Numbered from the stretch's first letter, positions 25,658 through 35,681 are shown. The stretch is DNA of 64,000 nucleotides from PUPG01 sp964463915 (GCA_964463915.1 CAYXEH010000004.1:39040-103039); one strand, 5' to 3'. The notes: a model not told the origin generated them from the letters alone. Numbers and translations are program-made.

Positions 25658-27817
25658 ATGCGACCAAATTTTAAAGATATATCATTCCGTCTCCCTAAAC
25701 ATCAACAAGGCGATTACCATGCATGGGAGCAAAAGCATGGCATCACCAAAGAATGGCAAACAGCAGAAAAAATCCCTGTGAAACCGGTATACGGACCTGA
25801 CGACCTGTTGGATATGGAGCATACCAATTATGCCGCCGGTCTGCCACCCTACCTCAGGGGCCCATACAGCACCATGTATGTCATGAAGCCCTGGACCATC
25901 CGGCAATATGCAGGATTCTCCACAGCAGAAGAATCCAATGCTTTTTACCGCCGTAACCTGGCTGCCGGGCAGAAAGGGTTGTCGGTGGCATTTGACCTGG
26001 CCACCCACCGGGGTTACGACTCGGATCACGAAAGAGTTGTCGGTGATGTAGGCAAGGCAGGAGTTGCCATTGACTCCATCCTGGATATGAAGATCCTCTT
26101 TGACGACATCCCACTGGACAAAATGTCTGTTTCCATGACCATGAATGGTGCCGTATTGCCTGTCATGGCCTTCTATATCGTGGCAGCCGAGGAGCAGGGC
26201 GTGAGCATGGAAAAGCTGAGCGGGACCATACAAAACGATATCCTCAAGGAGTTCATGGTGCGTAATACCTATATCTATCCGCCCCTGCCATCCATGAAGA
26301 TCATCGCCGATATTTTTGAGTTCACCTCGAAAAACATGCCCCGTTTCAACTCCATCTCCATCAGTGGGTACCACATGCAGGAAGCAGGCGCCACTTGTGA
26401 CATTGAGCTGGCCTACACCCTGGCAGACGGACTCGAATACCTGCGTACCGGGATTGATGCAGGCATGGACATTGACGCTTTTGCCCCCCGCCTGTCATTT
26501 TTCTGGGCCATCGGCATGAACCACTTCATGGAGATCGCCAAAATGCGGGCGGCCAGGATGCTCTGGGCCAAACTGGTAAAACAGTTCAACCCGAAAAACC
26601 CCAAGTCACTTGCCCTCAGGACCCACTCCCAGACTTCCGGCTGGAGCCTGACCGAACAGGATCCGTACAACAACGTGACGCGTACCTGTATTGAAGCCAT
26701 GGGCGCCGTACTGGGGCATACCCAGTCGCTCCACACCAATGCACTGGATGAGGCCATCGCCCTGCCTACCGATTTCTCTGCCCGCATCGCAAGAAATACC
26801 CAGCTGTACCTGCAGGAAGAAACCAACGTAACCCGGGCCATCGATCCATGGGCCGGATCCTATTATGTGGAGGCCCTCACCAGGGAGATCGCCGACCGTG
26901 CCTGGGAACACATCCAGGAAATTGAAAGCCTTGGCGGGATGGCCAAAGCCATTGAGACCGGGGTGCCCAAGATGCGCATTGAAGAAGCTTCTGCACGCAA
27001 ACAGGCCCGCATCGACAGCGGAAAAGATGTCATTGTCGGGGTCAACAAGTACCGCCGGGAAAAAGAAGATCCGATTGATATTCTGGATGTAGACAATACC
27101 GCTGTACGTGCCTCACAGATCAAACGGCTGGAGAAACTGCGCGCAGAGCGTAACAACGAAGAAGTTCAGAAGGCCCTGGATGCCATCACAAAGGCATGCG
27201 AAACCGGCGAAGGCAACCTGCTGGCACTGGCTGTGGAAGCCGCCCGCAAGCGCGCCTCACTGGGAGAGATCTCTACTGCCTGCGAAAAAGTATTCGGCCG
27301 GTATCAGGCCGTCATTCGTTCAATTTCAGGAGTATATTCTATGGAAATCGACAACAACGACAGTTTTGCCAAGGCCCGTACCATGGCAGACGACTTTGCC
27401 AAACTCGAAGGACGCCGCCCGCGCATCATGATCGCCAAGATGGGACAGGACGGACATGACCGTGGAGCCAAGGTGGTGGCCACCGCCTATGCCGATATTG
27501 GTTTTGATGTGGATATGGGGCCGTTGTTCCAGACACCCAAAGAAGCCGCCCGCCAGGCCGTGGAAAATGACGTCCACATCGTGGGGGTATCCAGCCTGGC
27601 CGCAGGGCATAAAGTACTGGCTCCGCAGATCATTGAAGAATTGAAAAAACTGGGCCGTGACGACATCATGGTAATTGTGGGCGGGGTGATCCCTCCGCAG
27701 GATTACCAGTTCCTTTATGATGCAGGTGTGGTTGGGATCTTTGGTCCCGGAACCGTCATTGCTGATGCAGCCATCAAGATGCTGTCCATCCTGATCGAAT
27801 CAAGGAAAGCAGAGTAA
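25658..27817 (+). CDS. mutB: Methylmalonyl-CoA mutase large (alpha) subunit, B12-binding
   Basis: A 719-residue catalytic subunit. The N-terminal barrel carries the substrate-binding signature (GPYSTMYVMKPWTIRQYAGF, about residues 68-87) and the C-terminal cobalamin-binding domain has the DGHDRGAK motif (His at about residue 600), whose His replaces the lower cobalt ligand. Length and motifs are those of functional enzymes. A perfect-stem terminator 60 bases after the stop closes the mutAB operon. Confidence 0.98.
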   Translation: MRPNFKDISFRLPKHQQGDYHAWEQKHGITKEWQTAEKIPVKPVYGPDDLLDMEHTNYAAGLPPYLRGPYSTMYVMKPWTIRQYAGFSTAEESNAFYRRNLAAGQKGLSVAFDLATHRGYDSDHERVVGDVGKAGVAIDSILDMKILFDDIPLDKMSVSMTMNGAVLPVMAFYIVAAEEQGVSMEKLSGTIQNDILKEFMVRNTYIYPPLPSMKIIADIFEFTSKNMPRFNSISISGYHMQEAGATCDIELAYTLADGLEYLRTGIDAGMDIDAFAPRLSFFWAIGMNHFMEIAKMRAARMLWAKLVKQFNPKNPKSLALRTHSQTSGWSLTEQDPYNNVTRTCIEAMGAVLGHTQSLHTNALDEAIALPTDFSARIARNTQLYLQEETNVTRAIDPWAGSYYVEALTREIADRAWEHIQEIESLGGMAKAIETGVPKMRIEEASARKQARIDSGKDVIVGVNKYRREKEDPIDILDVDNTAVRASQIKRLEKLRAERNNEEVQKALDAITKACETGEGNLLALAVEAARKRASLGEISTACEKVFGRYQAVIRSISGVYSMEIDNNDSFAKARTMADDFAKLEGRRPRIMIAKMGQDGHDRGAKVVATAYADIGFDVDMGPLFQTPKEAARQAVENDVHIVGVSSLAAGHKVLAPQIIEELKKLGRDDIMVIVGGVIPPQDYQFLYDAGVVGIFGPGTVIADAAIKMLSILIESRKAE

Positions 27818-27876
27818 GCGAAGGACATCCGGCCGGACAATGTCCGGCACATAGCCAAAATGCACGGCACACCGAT

Positions 27877-27913
27877 AAAAAAGCCGGCGACAGTAGATGT
27901 CGCCGGCTTTTTT
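27877..27913 (+). terminator. Intrinsic terminator of mutAB
   Basis: Stem AAAAAAGCCGGCGAC / GTCGCCGGCTTTTTT, seven-base loop AGTAGAT, followed by no other plus-strand gene before 28627. The A-run makes it usable from the minus side as well. Confidence 0.93.
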
Positions 27914-27920
27914 CAGGAGT

Positions 27921-28030
27921 CACAGGCTGAGTTTCCTGTTAAACAGGCCGAAATACCGGGTTTTGCAGGATAAGATTCCTGGCCCACAGGCCGGAATACC
28001 TGGTTCCGCGGGGTAAATTCCCTGGCCTCA
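27921..28030. repeat. Decayed tandem repeat, period 43-44, running into the GNAT stop codon
   Basis: Units start CAGGCTGAGTTTCC (27923), CAGGCCGAAATACCGGG (27944), CAGGCCGGAATACCTGG (27987) and, inside the acetyltransferase gene, CTGGCTGAAATCCCTGA (28031). The stop codon of the minus-strand GNAT gene (28028-28030) lies at the end of the third unit. Confidence 0.65.
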
Positions 28031-28483
28031 CTGGCTGAAATCCCTGATGATATAGATGTCGAAATCACCGAGATAGCGAAAGCCCAGCTTCCGATAGAGT
28101 CTGACTGCTCCCTGATTGCTTTGGTGCACTTCAAGCTTGATCTGGGTTTCCGTCTTTTTGGCAAAGCCGATCGACAGTTCCGTGAGCTTTTGTCCGATGC
28201 CGCGACGCTGCCATTCAGGCAACACAGCGATATGATGCAGATGGATCCGCCGCCCGTCATAGGTCATCCAGCTGCTTCCGATCAGCTTTCCGTCAGGCAA
28301 TACAGCCACCAACAGTTTTCCACCCAGGCGAATGCTTCTTTCAATGGTTGCCCGGTCATCCCCGCGGAGGGCAGCACCCAGTCCGGTCTTTCCCCACAAG
28401 TCGGTTACTGCTTCATAATCGGTGGTTTCATAATCACGAAAAATCACCTCAGGCAGAATCTTTTCAGGGCCAGGAATCTCCAT
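28028..28483 (-). CDS. GNAT-family N-acetyltransferase
   Basis: A 151-residue protein from the ATG at 28483 (MEIPGPEKILPEVIFRDYET); the frame is open to a TTG at 28543, but that has no support. The acetyl-CoA-binding loop is visible (HHIAVLPEWQRRGIGQKLTE, about residues 88-107), and the C-terminal NQGAVRLYRKLGFRYLG motif is typical. The acceptor substrate is unknown. It stands alone between two plus-strand units. Confidence 0.85.
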   Translation of the reverse strand: MEIPGPEKILPEVIFRDYETTDYEAVTDLWGKTGLGAALRGDDRATIERSIRLGGKLLVAVLPDGKLIGSSWMTYDGRRIHLHHIAVLPEWQRRGIGQKLTELSIGFAKKTETQIKLEVHQSNQGAVRLYRKLGFRYLGDFDIYIIRDFSQ

Positions 28484-28577
28484 ATCTTTCACGGCAAGGG
28501 GTTTCTTCAGGCACCAAATTAAGAAAAAAAGATGACCGGCCAATTAAATCCTCCCCATATTACTAAAAAGCCTTATT

Positions 28578-28609
28578 TTTGTGTTTGACCCATAAACTAG
28601 TGATATTTG
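28578..28609 (+). promoter_or_regulatory. Probable promoter of the SPOR lipoprotein gene
   Basis: TTTG at 28578-28581, a 20-base spacer and GATATTTG at 28602-28609, 18 bases before the ATG. The spacing is right; the -7 differs from TAnnTTTG in its first base. Confidence 0.5.
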
Positions 28610-28626
28610 TTAAAAATCAACCCCCT

Positions 28627-29070
28627 ATGAAATATACATTGATCGTGTTACTGGCTTTCGGCATGCTGATGACAGCCTGCAAATCGCAGGAAATGGTGCC
28701 TGCGGAACAACCACCCGCAGAGGAGGAGCCCGTTGTTGAACAGGAACCGGAACCGGAACCGCCCGGTGAAGAGATCCGTGTGGTGGAAGAAAGTTTTACT
28801 TTCGAAAGTGAGGAAGACCAGGCCAGCCATGAAGAAAACATGTTTTTTGTGATTGTCGGAAGCTTCATCCAGAAAGACAATGCGGAAGGTTTTATGGAAA
28901 CCCTGCGGGAACAGGGATTTGATCCGGTAATCCTCAAATCTGAAACCGGGTTCCATCGTGTTTCGGTGGACTCTTATGAACAGGAAATCCCGGCCAGGAC
29001 ACGCATTCAGCAAATACGCAGCAATTACCCTGACTATCACGACACCTGGTTACTTATCAGGAAACTTTAG
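28627..29070 (+). CDS. SPOR-domain lipoprotein
   Basis: A 147-residue protein from the ATG at 28627; the upstream GTG at 28579 would spoil the signal peptide. The lipobox is LMTACKS (Cys at about residue 17). Next is a Pro/Glu-rich linker (about 25-75), and then a C-terminal SPOR domain (FFVIVGSFIQKDNAEGFMETL to the end). SPOR domains bind peptidoglycan stripped of stem peptides and gather at division sites. A role in envelope or septum is likely, though none is proven. Confidence 0.85.
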   Translation: MKYTLIVLLAFGMLMTACKSQEMVPAEQPPAEEEPVVEQEPEPEPPGEEIRVVEESFTFESEEDQASHEENMFFVIVGSFIQKDNAEGFMETLREQGFDPVILKSETGFHRVSVDSYEQEIPARTRIQQIRSNYPDYHDTWLLIRKL

Positions 29071-29139
29071 ACCAATGCATTTAGCGGTTGTCCAATAGCC
29101 GGGGCGAATTGTGTTTTGCAGAAATAAAAAGGCAACCAC

Positions 29140-30402
29140 ATGAAGATCTTAATAACAAACATCAAGGCGCTGCTTCAAACTGAAAATTCGGAAGCGCGCG
29201 ACAAGGTTGGCGGAAAGGACATGGCCACACTGCCGGTCATGGAGGATGCTTTTCTGTATATTGAAGCGGGACTGATCAAAGATTTTGGGACCATGCAGGA
29301 TTTTTCCGCCGGCCCCCTGGCAAAACTTGCCGGGAACCCGGAGGTGGAGAAGATAGATGCAGCAGGCCGCATGGTGATGCCGACTTTTTGTGATTCCCAT
29401 ACCCACATTGTTTACGCGGGTAGCCGGGAGATTGAGTACATCGACAAAATACGCGGGCTGAGCTACGAGGAAATTGCCAAAAAAGGCGGCGGAATCCTGA
29501 ATTCAGCCAAAAGACTGCAGGAGGCTAGCGAGGAAGAACTCATCGAGCAAGCCCTGGGCCGGTTGGAGGAGATCAAAATGCTGGGGACCGGGGCCGTGGA
29601 GATCAAAAGCGGATATGGCCTCACCACCGACAGCGAACTCAAAATGCTCCGGGTCATCCAGAAACTCAGGGATCTCAGTCCGCTGACCATCAAATCCACC
29701 TTCCTGGGCGCCCATGCCGTACCGCCACCATACAAAAACAACCAGGAGGAGTACGTGAGGCTGGTGATTGAGGAGATGATCCCCATGGTGGCCGGTGAAG
29801 GGCTGGCGGATTATATCGATGTGTTTTGTGACCGTGGGTTCTTTACTCAGGAAGAGACCGACCGCATCCTCATGGCTGGCGTCAAACACGGTCTCCAGCC
29901 AAAGCTGCACGCCAATGAACTGGATTATTCAGGAGGCATCCAGGTCGGGGTCAAATACAATGCCCTGTCGGTAGACCACCTTGAATTCACCGGCGAGGAA
30001 GAGATCAAAGCATTGAGGGGGAGCAACACCATGCCCACCCTGCTTCCGGGCGCAGCCTTTTTCCTGGAGCTTGAATTTCCGCCTGCCAGAAAAATGATCG
30101 ACAGCGGGCTGCCGGTGGCCATGGCCAGTGATTACAACCCGGGATCCTCCCCCTCAGGAAACATGCAGCTGATCATGTCGCTGGGATGCATTAAAATGAA
30201 GATGACCCCCGAGGAGGTGATCCATGCCGTGACCCTCAACGGCGCTTATGCCATGGGCGTTCATGAGGAGCTGGGAAGCATCGCCCCCGGCAAAAAAGCC
30301 AACCTGATCATTACCAAACCCATTTCCACTTACGCTTTTTTACCTTATGCATATGGCAGCGATAAGGTTGAAAAGGTGATCATCGAAGGTAAAATCCAGT
30401 AA
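29140..30402 (+). CDS. hutI: Imidazolonepropionase
   Basis: A 420-residue amidohydrolase that opens 4-imidazolone-5-propanoate to formiminoglutamate, step three of histidine degradation. The metal site residues appear in order: DSHTHIVYAG (about 86-95), the GAHAVPPPYK loop, HANELDYSGG, and ASDYNPGSSPSGN near residue 330. Length is normal. None of hutH, hutU or the formiminotransferase is in the window, so the pathway would be completed elsewhere. The next gene starts eight bases after the stop, so the two are probably co-transcribed. Confidence 0.94.
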   Translation: MKILITNIKALLQTENSEARDKVGGKDMATLPVMEDAFLYIEAGLIKDFGTMQDFSAGPLAKLAGNPEVEKIDAAGRMVMPTFCDSHTHIVYAGSREIEYIDKIRGLSYEEIAKKGGGILNSAKRLQEASEEELIEQALGRLEEIKMLGTGAVEIKSGYGLTTDSELKMLRVIQKLRDLSPLTIKSTFLGAHAVPPPYKNNQEEYVRLVIEEMIPMVAGEGLADYIDVFCDRGFFTQEETDRILMAGVKHGLQPKLHANELDYSGGIQVGVKYNALSVDHLEFTGEEEIKALRGSNTMPTLLPGAAFFLELEFPPARKMIDSGLPVAMASDYNPGSSPSGNMQLIMSLGCIKMKMTPEEVIHAVTLNGAYAMGVHEELGSIAPGKKANLIITKPISTYAFLPYAYGSDKVEKVIIEGKIQ

Positions 30403-30410
30403 CTATCAAT

Positions 30411-31586
30411 TTGACACTACAAGAAAACACATATGTCGCCAAGACCTTTGCAGGTCTGGAGCCCGTTCTGATGAAAGAGCTGGAGGCACTGGGGGGTAAA
30501 GACGTCCGGGTGTTGCGTCGTGCCGTTTCATTCAGGGGTGACAAACAATTGCTTTACCGGGCCAACATTTGGTGCCGTACAGCCCTGAGCATCCTGCATC
30601 ATCAAACTGAATTCAGCTTCGGCACCAGGGATGATTTTTATGAACAGTTACGGGAGTTTGACTGGAGCGCGCTCTTTGGCCCGGACAAGACCATTTCTAT
30701 CCGCGCCGCAGCACACAACACCGAGGTTTTTAACAACACCCTTTTCCTTGCTCAGCTCAGCAAAGATGCCATTGCCGATCATTTCCGCGACAAAACCGGT
30801 CGCCGCCCCGATGTGGATGTATCCAATGCCCAGGTACGCATCACCATAAATGTGAATAAGGACAATTGCATGGTCGCCCTGGACAGCAGTGGGGAAGCAT
30901 TATTCAAGCGCGGATACCGTAAAGCTTCCGGCCCGGCACCCATCAACGAAGTGCTCGCAGCCGGCCTGATCATGCTTTCTGAATGGGATGGCCAACATAC
31001 CTTTCTTGACCCCATGTGCGGCAGCGGAACTTTTTCCATTGAGGCTGCCATGATCAATGCGAATATAGCACCCGGGGCAGAACGAAAAGCTTTCGGGTTT
31101 TCTTACTGGGATGATTTCGACCCCGGATTATTCGGCAGGGAAAAAGCTGCAGCACTCGATCAGCGAAAGCCCGTCAGTGCCAGGATCATTGCCAGCGACA
31201 ACAAAGGATCTATGCTGGATATTACCAGACAGAATACCATGCACGCCGGGCTCATGGGCAGCATCACCATTCAACGCAACGACTTTTTTTCCTACCGCCC
31301 TCCGGCCAACCCGGGATGGATACTTCTGAACCCTCCATACGGGCAGCGTATGAAGTATCATGACATCAGGGAGATGCATACTGATATAGGAGACACCCTC
31401 AAAAAACGCTTTTCCGGGTACTGCGCCGGCATTATCAGCCCGGAAATGGACGCCATGAAGCACCTTGGCCTGAAACCAAAGAGAAAAATCCCGGTGTTCA
31501 ATGGCCCCCTGCCTTGTACGTTTAATATTTATGAACTATTTGAAGGCAAACGAAAGGAGTTCGTAGCCAAAAGAAAACGATTATAA
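30411..31586 (+). CDS. THUMP-domain N2-guanine RNA methyltransferase (RlmL/TrmN-like)
   Basis: A 391-residue protein starting with TTG at 30411, the only start that retains the N-terminal THUMP part (ending around residue 160) in view of the hutI stop eight bases before. SAM-binding motif LDPMCGSGTFSIEAAMI (about 195-211) and catalytic NPPYGQRM (about 305) mark a UPF0020/RlmL-type enzyme that methylates guanine N2 in 23S rRNA or tRNA. Compared with E. coli RlmL (about 700 residues) it lacks the second methyltransferase domain, which is normal in this phylum. Confidence 0.9.
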   Translation: MTLQENTYVAKTFAGLEPVLMKELEALGGKDVRVLRRAVSFRGDKQLLYRANIWCRTALSILHHQTEFSFGTRDDFYEQLREFDWSALFGPDKTISIRAAAHNTEVFNNTLFLAQLSKDAIADHFRDKTGRRPDVDVSNAQVRITINVNKDNCMVALDSSGEALFKRGYRKASGPAPINEVLAAGLIMLSEWDGQHTFLDPMCGSGTFSIEAAMINANIAPGAERKAFGFSYWDDFDPGLFGREKAAALDQRKPVSARIIASDNKGSMLDITRQNTMHAGLMGSITIQRNDFFSYRPPANPGWILLNPPYGQRMKYHDIREMHTDIGDTLKKRFSGYCAGIISPEMDAMKHLGLKPKRKIPVFNGPLPCTFNIYELFEGKRKEFVAKRKRL

Positions 31587-31681
31587 CACCCCCTGCCCGC
31601 TCGTCAGCCTGAAAAAGGCATAACCACATGCGGAGCACGCATGACAGAAAACATGTGTAATGACTAAAATGAAAAAAACCA

Positions 31682-32791
31682 ATGGTAAATAAAATGAAAA
31701 AGAGAGTTCTGGTAGCCACAGGCGGAGGTGATTGCCCCGGCCTGAATGCCGTAATACGCGCGATCGTGTTACGTGCCCAGCAAGAAAGAAACTGGGAAGT
31801 TGTGGGAAGCATCAACGCTTTTGACGGTATCCTTAATGAACCCAATGAAGTTGTCATCCTGGATGAAGAGAAAGTAGCCGGAATACACATTCGCGGTGGT
31901 ACCATCATCGGCACCACCAACAAAGGTGGTCCGTTTGCATGGCCCATTAAAAACTCCGACGGAACCTGGGGCGCCGCCGATCGTTCCGATGAGATGCTCA
32001 GGCGGTTACAGTACCTGGGCGTGGATGCAGTGATTAATATCGGCGGAGACGGGTCCCAGCAGATCTCCCAAAAGTTATACGAAAAGGGATGCAACATCAT
32101 CGGGGTTCCAAAAACCATTGACAACGATTTGTCGGCCACAGACTTTACTTTCGGCTTTCAGACAGCAGTCCAGGAAGCCACCACGGCGGTGGACAAGCTG
32201 ATGACAACCGCAGCGAGCCACAACCGGGTGTTCGTGCTTGAGGTAATGGGTCGCTATGCGGGATGGATCGGTCTTCACAGTGCAGTGGCCGGGGGTGCAG
32301 ACGTATGCCTCATCCCGGAGATCCCTTATGATTTGAATAAAGTGGTCGAGAAAATCTATTCACGTTTTGACCAGGACCGCGGATATGCCATTATCGTGAT
32401 CGCAGAAGGAGCCAAACCCATTGACGGTAACACCGAACAACAGGACAGCAATGAAGTGGGATACAAAGACAAGCGCCTGGGCGGGGTGGCCTCCAAACTT
32501 ATTGCGGAGCTCAAGGAAGCAGGCCTTGAAATGGACATGCGTGAAACCGTACTGGGTCACCTCCAGCGTGGGGGAACCCCCCTTGCCTACGACCGCAACC
32601 TGGCCACACAGTTTGGCGTAGAAGCTTTCGAAATGGTATTGCGCGGGGATTTCGGGAAAATGGTGACCTACCGGCATCCCAATATCACCCCGGTGCCTTT
32701 TGTGGAAGCCATCAGTCAGTACAACTTTGTCAATCCCAAATCCGACCTGGTCAAATCTGCCAGGGGGGTGGGCATCTGCATGGGTGACTAA
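31682..32791 (+). CDS. pfkA: 6-phosphofructokinase, mixed-substrate group III type
   Basis: A 369-residue glycolytic enzyme phosphorylating fructose 6-phosphate. The start VLVATGGGDCPGLNAVIRA is that of the PFK_mixed (TIGR02483) subfamily. The phosphoryl-donor diagnostic residues are split: GGDGSQ (Gly, typical of ATP users) but GVPKTIDND (Lys, typical of pyrophosphate users). By family precedent this Gly/Lys pairing belongs to ATP-dependent group III enzymes that lack classical allosteric control. It is followed 24 bases on by priA. The ATG at 31682 or the one four codons in (MKKRVL) may be used. Confidence 0.93.
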   Translation: MVNKMKKRVLVATGGGDCPGLNAVIRAIVLRAQQERNWEVVGSINAFDGILNEPNEVVILDEEKVAGIHIRGGTIIGTTNKGGPFAWPIKNSDGTWGAADRSDEMLRRLQYLGVDAVINIGGDGSQQISQKLYEKGCNIIGVPKTIDNDLSATDFTFGFQTAVQEATTAVDKLMTTAASHNRVFVLEVMGRYAGWIGLHSAVAGGADVCLIPEIPYDLNKVVEKIYSRFDQDRGYAIIVIAEGAKPIDGNTEQQDSNEVGYKDKRLGGVASKLIAELKEAGLEMDMRETVLGHLQRGGTPLAYDRNLATQFGVEAFEMVLRGDFGKMVTYRHPNITPVPFVEAISQYNFVNPKSDLVKSARGVGICMGD

Positions 32792-32815
32792 AATCCAGAA
32801 ACAACACACCTGCAC

Positions 32816-35311
32816 ATGGAGGAACGCCGGACCTTGTTCGCGGACATTCTGCTGCCACTCCCCCTGGAGGGCTGTTTCACCTACCGTGTGCCATTGAAAC
32901 TCAACGACAGCATACGCCCGGGGCAAAGGGCGGTGGTTCCTTTCGGCCGGCATAAAGTGTATGCCGGCCTGGTGAAAAATGTGCATGCCAATCCGCCGGC
33001 AAGTGTCCAGGCCAGGTACATTCATGACTTACTGGACGAAGAGCCGGTGGTCACCCAAAAACAGTTCATGTTCTGGGAATGGATTGCCGGCTATTACCTG
33101 TGTACGCAAGGAGAAGTGATGAACGCCGCCCTGCCCCCTGCCATGAAACTTACCGGCGAAACCCGCATTGCCCTGAACCCGGATGCCGACGGGTCTAAAG
33201 AAACACTGAACGAGAAAGAAACTGCGCTGCTCGAAACCCTGCAGTCAGGCAGGCATCTCACCCTGAAAGAAGCGGCAGCCTCTACATCCGTCCCAAAAGT
33301 ACTGCCCCTGATCAAGACCATGATGGAGAAGGGGCTGGTGCTGGTCAGGGAAGAACTGGAAAACCCCTGGCGACCGCGCCGGGAAAACTACGTCCGCCTG
33401 GCCCCGGGTTGCAGGGAGGAAGAAAAGCTCAGAGAAGTTTTTGCTCAACTTGAGCACAAGGCCCCCCGGCAGCTGGAGGTACTGATGCACTATATCCGGC
33501 TGGCTGAACCATTCGGCAGCAAAACGAAAGAGGTCAGGCAACAGGAGTTGACCGAACCGGTAAAAGGAGGCTATGCTGCTTTGCAAAGCCTGATAAAAAA
33601 GGGAATCCTGGAAAAGTTTGCCCAAAGGCTCAGCTATTTTGATCATATCCGGGCCGAAGAAAAGAATATTGTCTTCAACGCCCACCAGGAAAAAGCATGG
33701 GAGGAAGTCAAAAAAAGCCATGAAAGCCATGATGTGGCCCTGCTGCACGGGGTTACCTCCAGCGGAAAGACAGAATTGTATATACAGCTGATCCGGGAAA
33801 CCATCAAACAGGGAAAACAGGTGCTTTACCTGTTGCCGGAAATCGCGCTGACCGCCCAGATCATTACCCGCCTGCAACAACATTTCGGCGACAGGGCCGG
33901 CATCTACCACTCCCGTTTTAACCCCATGGAACGTACCGAAGTATGGAACAACCTGTTGCAGGGAGGGATCAACTACGGGACAAAAACGATCCGCTATGAC
34001 CTTGTACTGGGACCGCGTTCAGCCATGTTCCTGCCGTTTGATAACCTGGGGTTGATTATCATCGACGAAGAGCATGAACCCAGTTTTAAGCAACATGACC
34101 CTGCGCCTCGTTACCATGCCAGGGATGCAGCCATTTACCTGGCCTCCGTGTTTGGAGCCAAAGTGCTGCTGGGTTCTGCCACCCCCTCACTGGAAGTATT
34201 TTCAAATGCAAGACATGGAAAATTCGGCTATGCAGCCATTGAAGAGCGGCACGGAGGAGTGATGATGCCCCGGATCCTGGTGGCAGATATCCGCAAAGAC
34301 ACCCGCAGTAAGGCCATGAAATCCCATTTTTCTCCCCTGCTGTTCAACAGCATCAGTGAGGCACTGGAAGGGAACGAGCAGGTGATTTTATTCCAGAACC
34401 GGCGGGGTTTTTCACTTCGCGTGGAATGTGATGTTTGCCGGTGGGTTCCGGAATGCCACCAGTGTGATGTAACCATGGTGTACCATAAAAAGATCAACAG
34501 GCTGAAATGCCATTATTGCGGTTATACGACGCCCCCGCCCGGAATATGTGCCTCCTGCGGTTCCACTGCCATAAAAATGAAAGGATTCGGGACAGAGAAA
34601 GTGGAAGAAGAATTGCCCCTGTTTTTTCCCGGGGCCAGCATAGCCCGCATGGACCTGGATACCACCCGGTCAAAAAACGCCTACCGGAAAATCATTGAAA
34701 ATTTTGAAGCCCACCGTATCGACATCCTGGTGGGCACGCAAATGGTCAGCAAAGGGCTGGATTTCAATAACGTGGGAGTTGTCGGCATCCTGAATGCCGA
34801 CAATATGCTGAACTTCCCCGATTTCAGGGCGCATGAAAGGGCTTTCCAGCTCATGGCCCAGGTCAGCGGCCGCTCGGGAAGGAGTAAAAAACGGGGAAAG
34901 GTGATCATACAGACCTACAATCCTTCCCACCCTGTGATCAGGCAGGTGATTGACAATGATTATGAAGGGATGTACCGGCAGCAGATCGCTGAAAGACGGG
35001 AATTTCATTACCCTCCGTTCAGTCGCCTGGTCAGGCTTTCAGTGTTGCATGCCGACGAAGAACTCCTGAACCAGGCAGCAGAGGAGTTGGGACAGCGGCT
35101 AAAAAACCAGTTCCCCGGAAAGATCCTTGGCCCGGAATACCCTGTCATTGCACGCATCCGCAACCATTACATCAAAAACATCCTGGTTAAACTGGACCGC
35201 AGCCCTTCACTGCAGGAGGAAAAACAACAATTAAGCCAACTGGTCAGGGGTTTTCAGTCGGAGCATCACTGGAAACCGATCCGGGTAATTTTCAATGTGG
35301 ACCCGGTTTAA
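32816..35311 (+). CDS. priA: Primosomal protein N' (replication restart helicase PriA)
   Basis: An 831-residue SF2 helicase that reloads the replisome at stalled forks. The N-terminal DNA-binding domain is followed by Walker A HGVTSSGKTELY (about 308-319), the DEEH box IIIDEEHEPSFKQHD, and the two-zinc module with paired CxxC (CDVCRWVPECHQCDV ... CHYCGYTTPPPGICASCG). It is full length. Confidence 0.97.
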   Translation: MEERRTLFADILLPLPLEGCFTYRVPLKLNDSIRPGQRAVVPFGRHKVYAGLVKNVHANPPASVQARYIHDLLDEEPVVTQKQFMFWEWIAGYYLCTQGEVMNAALPPAMKLTGETRIALNPDADGSKETLNEKETALLETLQSGRHLTLKEAAASTSVPKVLPLIKTMMEKGLVLVREELENPWRPRRENYVRLAPGCREEEKLREVFAQLEHKAPRQLEVLMHYIRLAEPFGSKTKEVRQQELTEPVKGGYAALQSLIKKGILEKFAQRLSYFDHIRAEEKNIVFNAHQEKAWEEVKKSHESHDVALLHGVTSSGKTELYIQLIRETIKQGKQVLYLLPEIALTAQIITRLQQHFGDRAGIYHSRFNPMERTEVWNNLLQGGINYGTKTIRYDLVLGPRSAMFLPFDNLGLIIIDEEHEPSFKQHDPAPRYHARDAAIYLASVFGAKVLLGSATPSLEVFSNARHGKFGYAAIEERHGGVMMPRILVADIRKDTRSKAMKSHFSPLLFNSISEALEGNEQVILFQNRRGFSLRVECDVCRWVPECHQCDVTMVYHKKINRLKCHYCGYTTPPPGICASCGSTAIKMKGFGTEKVEEELPLFFPGASIARMDLDTTRSKNAYRKIIENFEAHRIDILVGTQMVSKGLDFNNVGVVGILNADNMLNFPDFRAHERAFQLMAQVSGRSGRSKKRGKVIIQTYNPSHPVIRQVIDNDYEGMYRQQIAERREFHYPPFSRLVRLSVLHADEELLNQAAEELGQRLKNQFPGKILGPEYPVIARIRNHYIKNILVKLDRSPSLQEEKQQLSQLVRGFQSEHHWKPIRVIFNVDPV

Positions 35312-35390
35312 AGGTGTGGCACGAACCGTCCCCCGGGCAGCTGAAGTATCGCCCCACCAGGAGCGGGATTCCAGCCAATCGGCGTTGTGG

Positions 35391-35681
35391 TTACTCATCC
35401 ACAATAATGAACACGTCCTCTCCCTTTTTTTTCATCAGAAAAACTTCCCGGGCGTAACGCTCCAGGGCATCGGGATCAGTTTTAAGCTCTTCGATGACTG
35501 TGCTGTCGCGCCGGATCTCTTCCAGGTAAAATTCCCGCTCCTGCCGGAGTTCCTTAAGCTGACGCTGCATCCGCCACTGCTGGATCAGGTTGTGGCTGTC
35601 AAAAAACAGCAACCACACCAGCACAGCCAGCAGGGCAATCAGGTATTTGTTGCGTAGAAAGGAAGGTATCCGTGCCCACAT
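35391..35681 (-). CDS. Septum formation initiator (FtsB/DivIC-like)
   Basis: A 96-residue bitopic protein: one transmembrane helix (about residues 13-29), then a coiled coil (about 33-75, QLKELRQEREFYLEEIRRDSTVIEEL) and a short C-terminal domain with the typical YAREVFLMKKKGEDVFII. Family knowledge places it in the FtsB-FtsL-FtsQ divisome subcomplex. It is 30 bases downstream of tsaB on the same strand. Confidence 0.9.
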   Translation of the reverse strand: MWARIPSFLRNKYLIALLAVLVWLLFFDSHNLIQQWRMQRQLKELRQEREFYLEEIRRDSTVIEELKTDPDALERYAREVFLMKKKGEDVFIIVDE

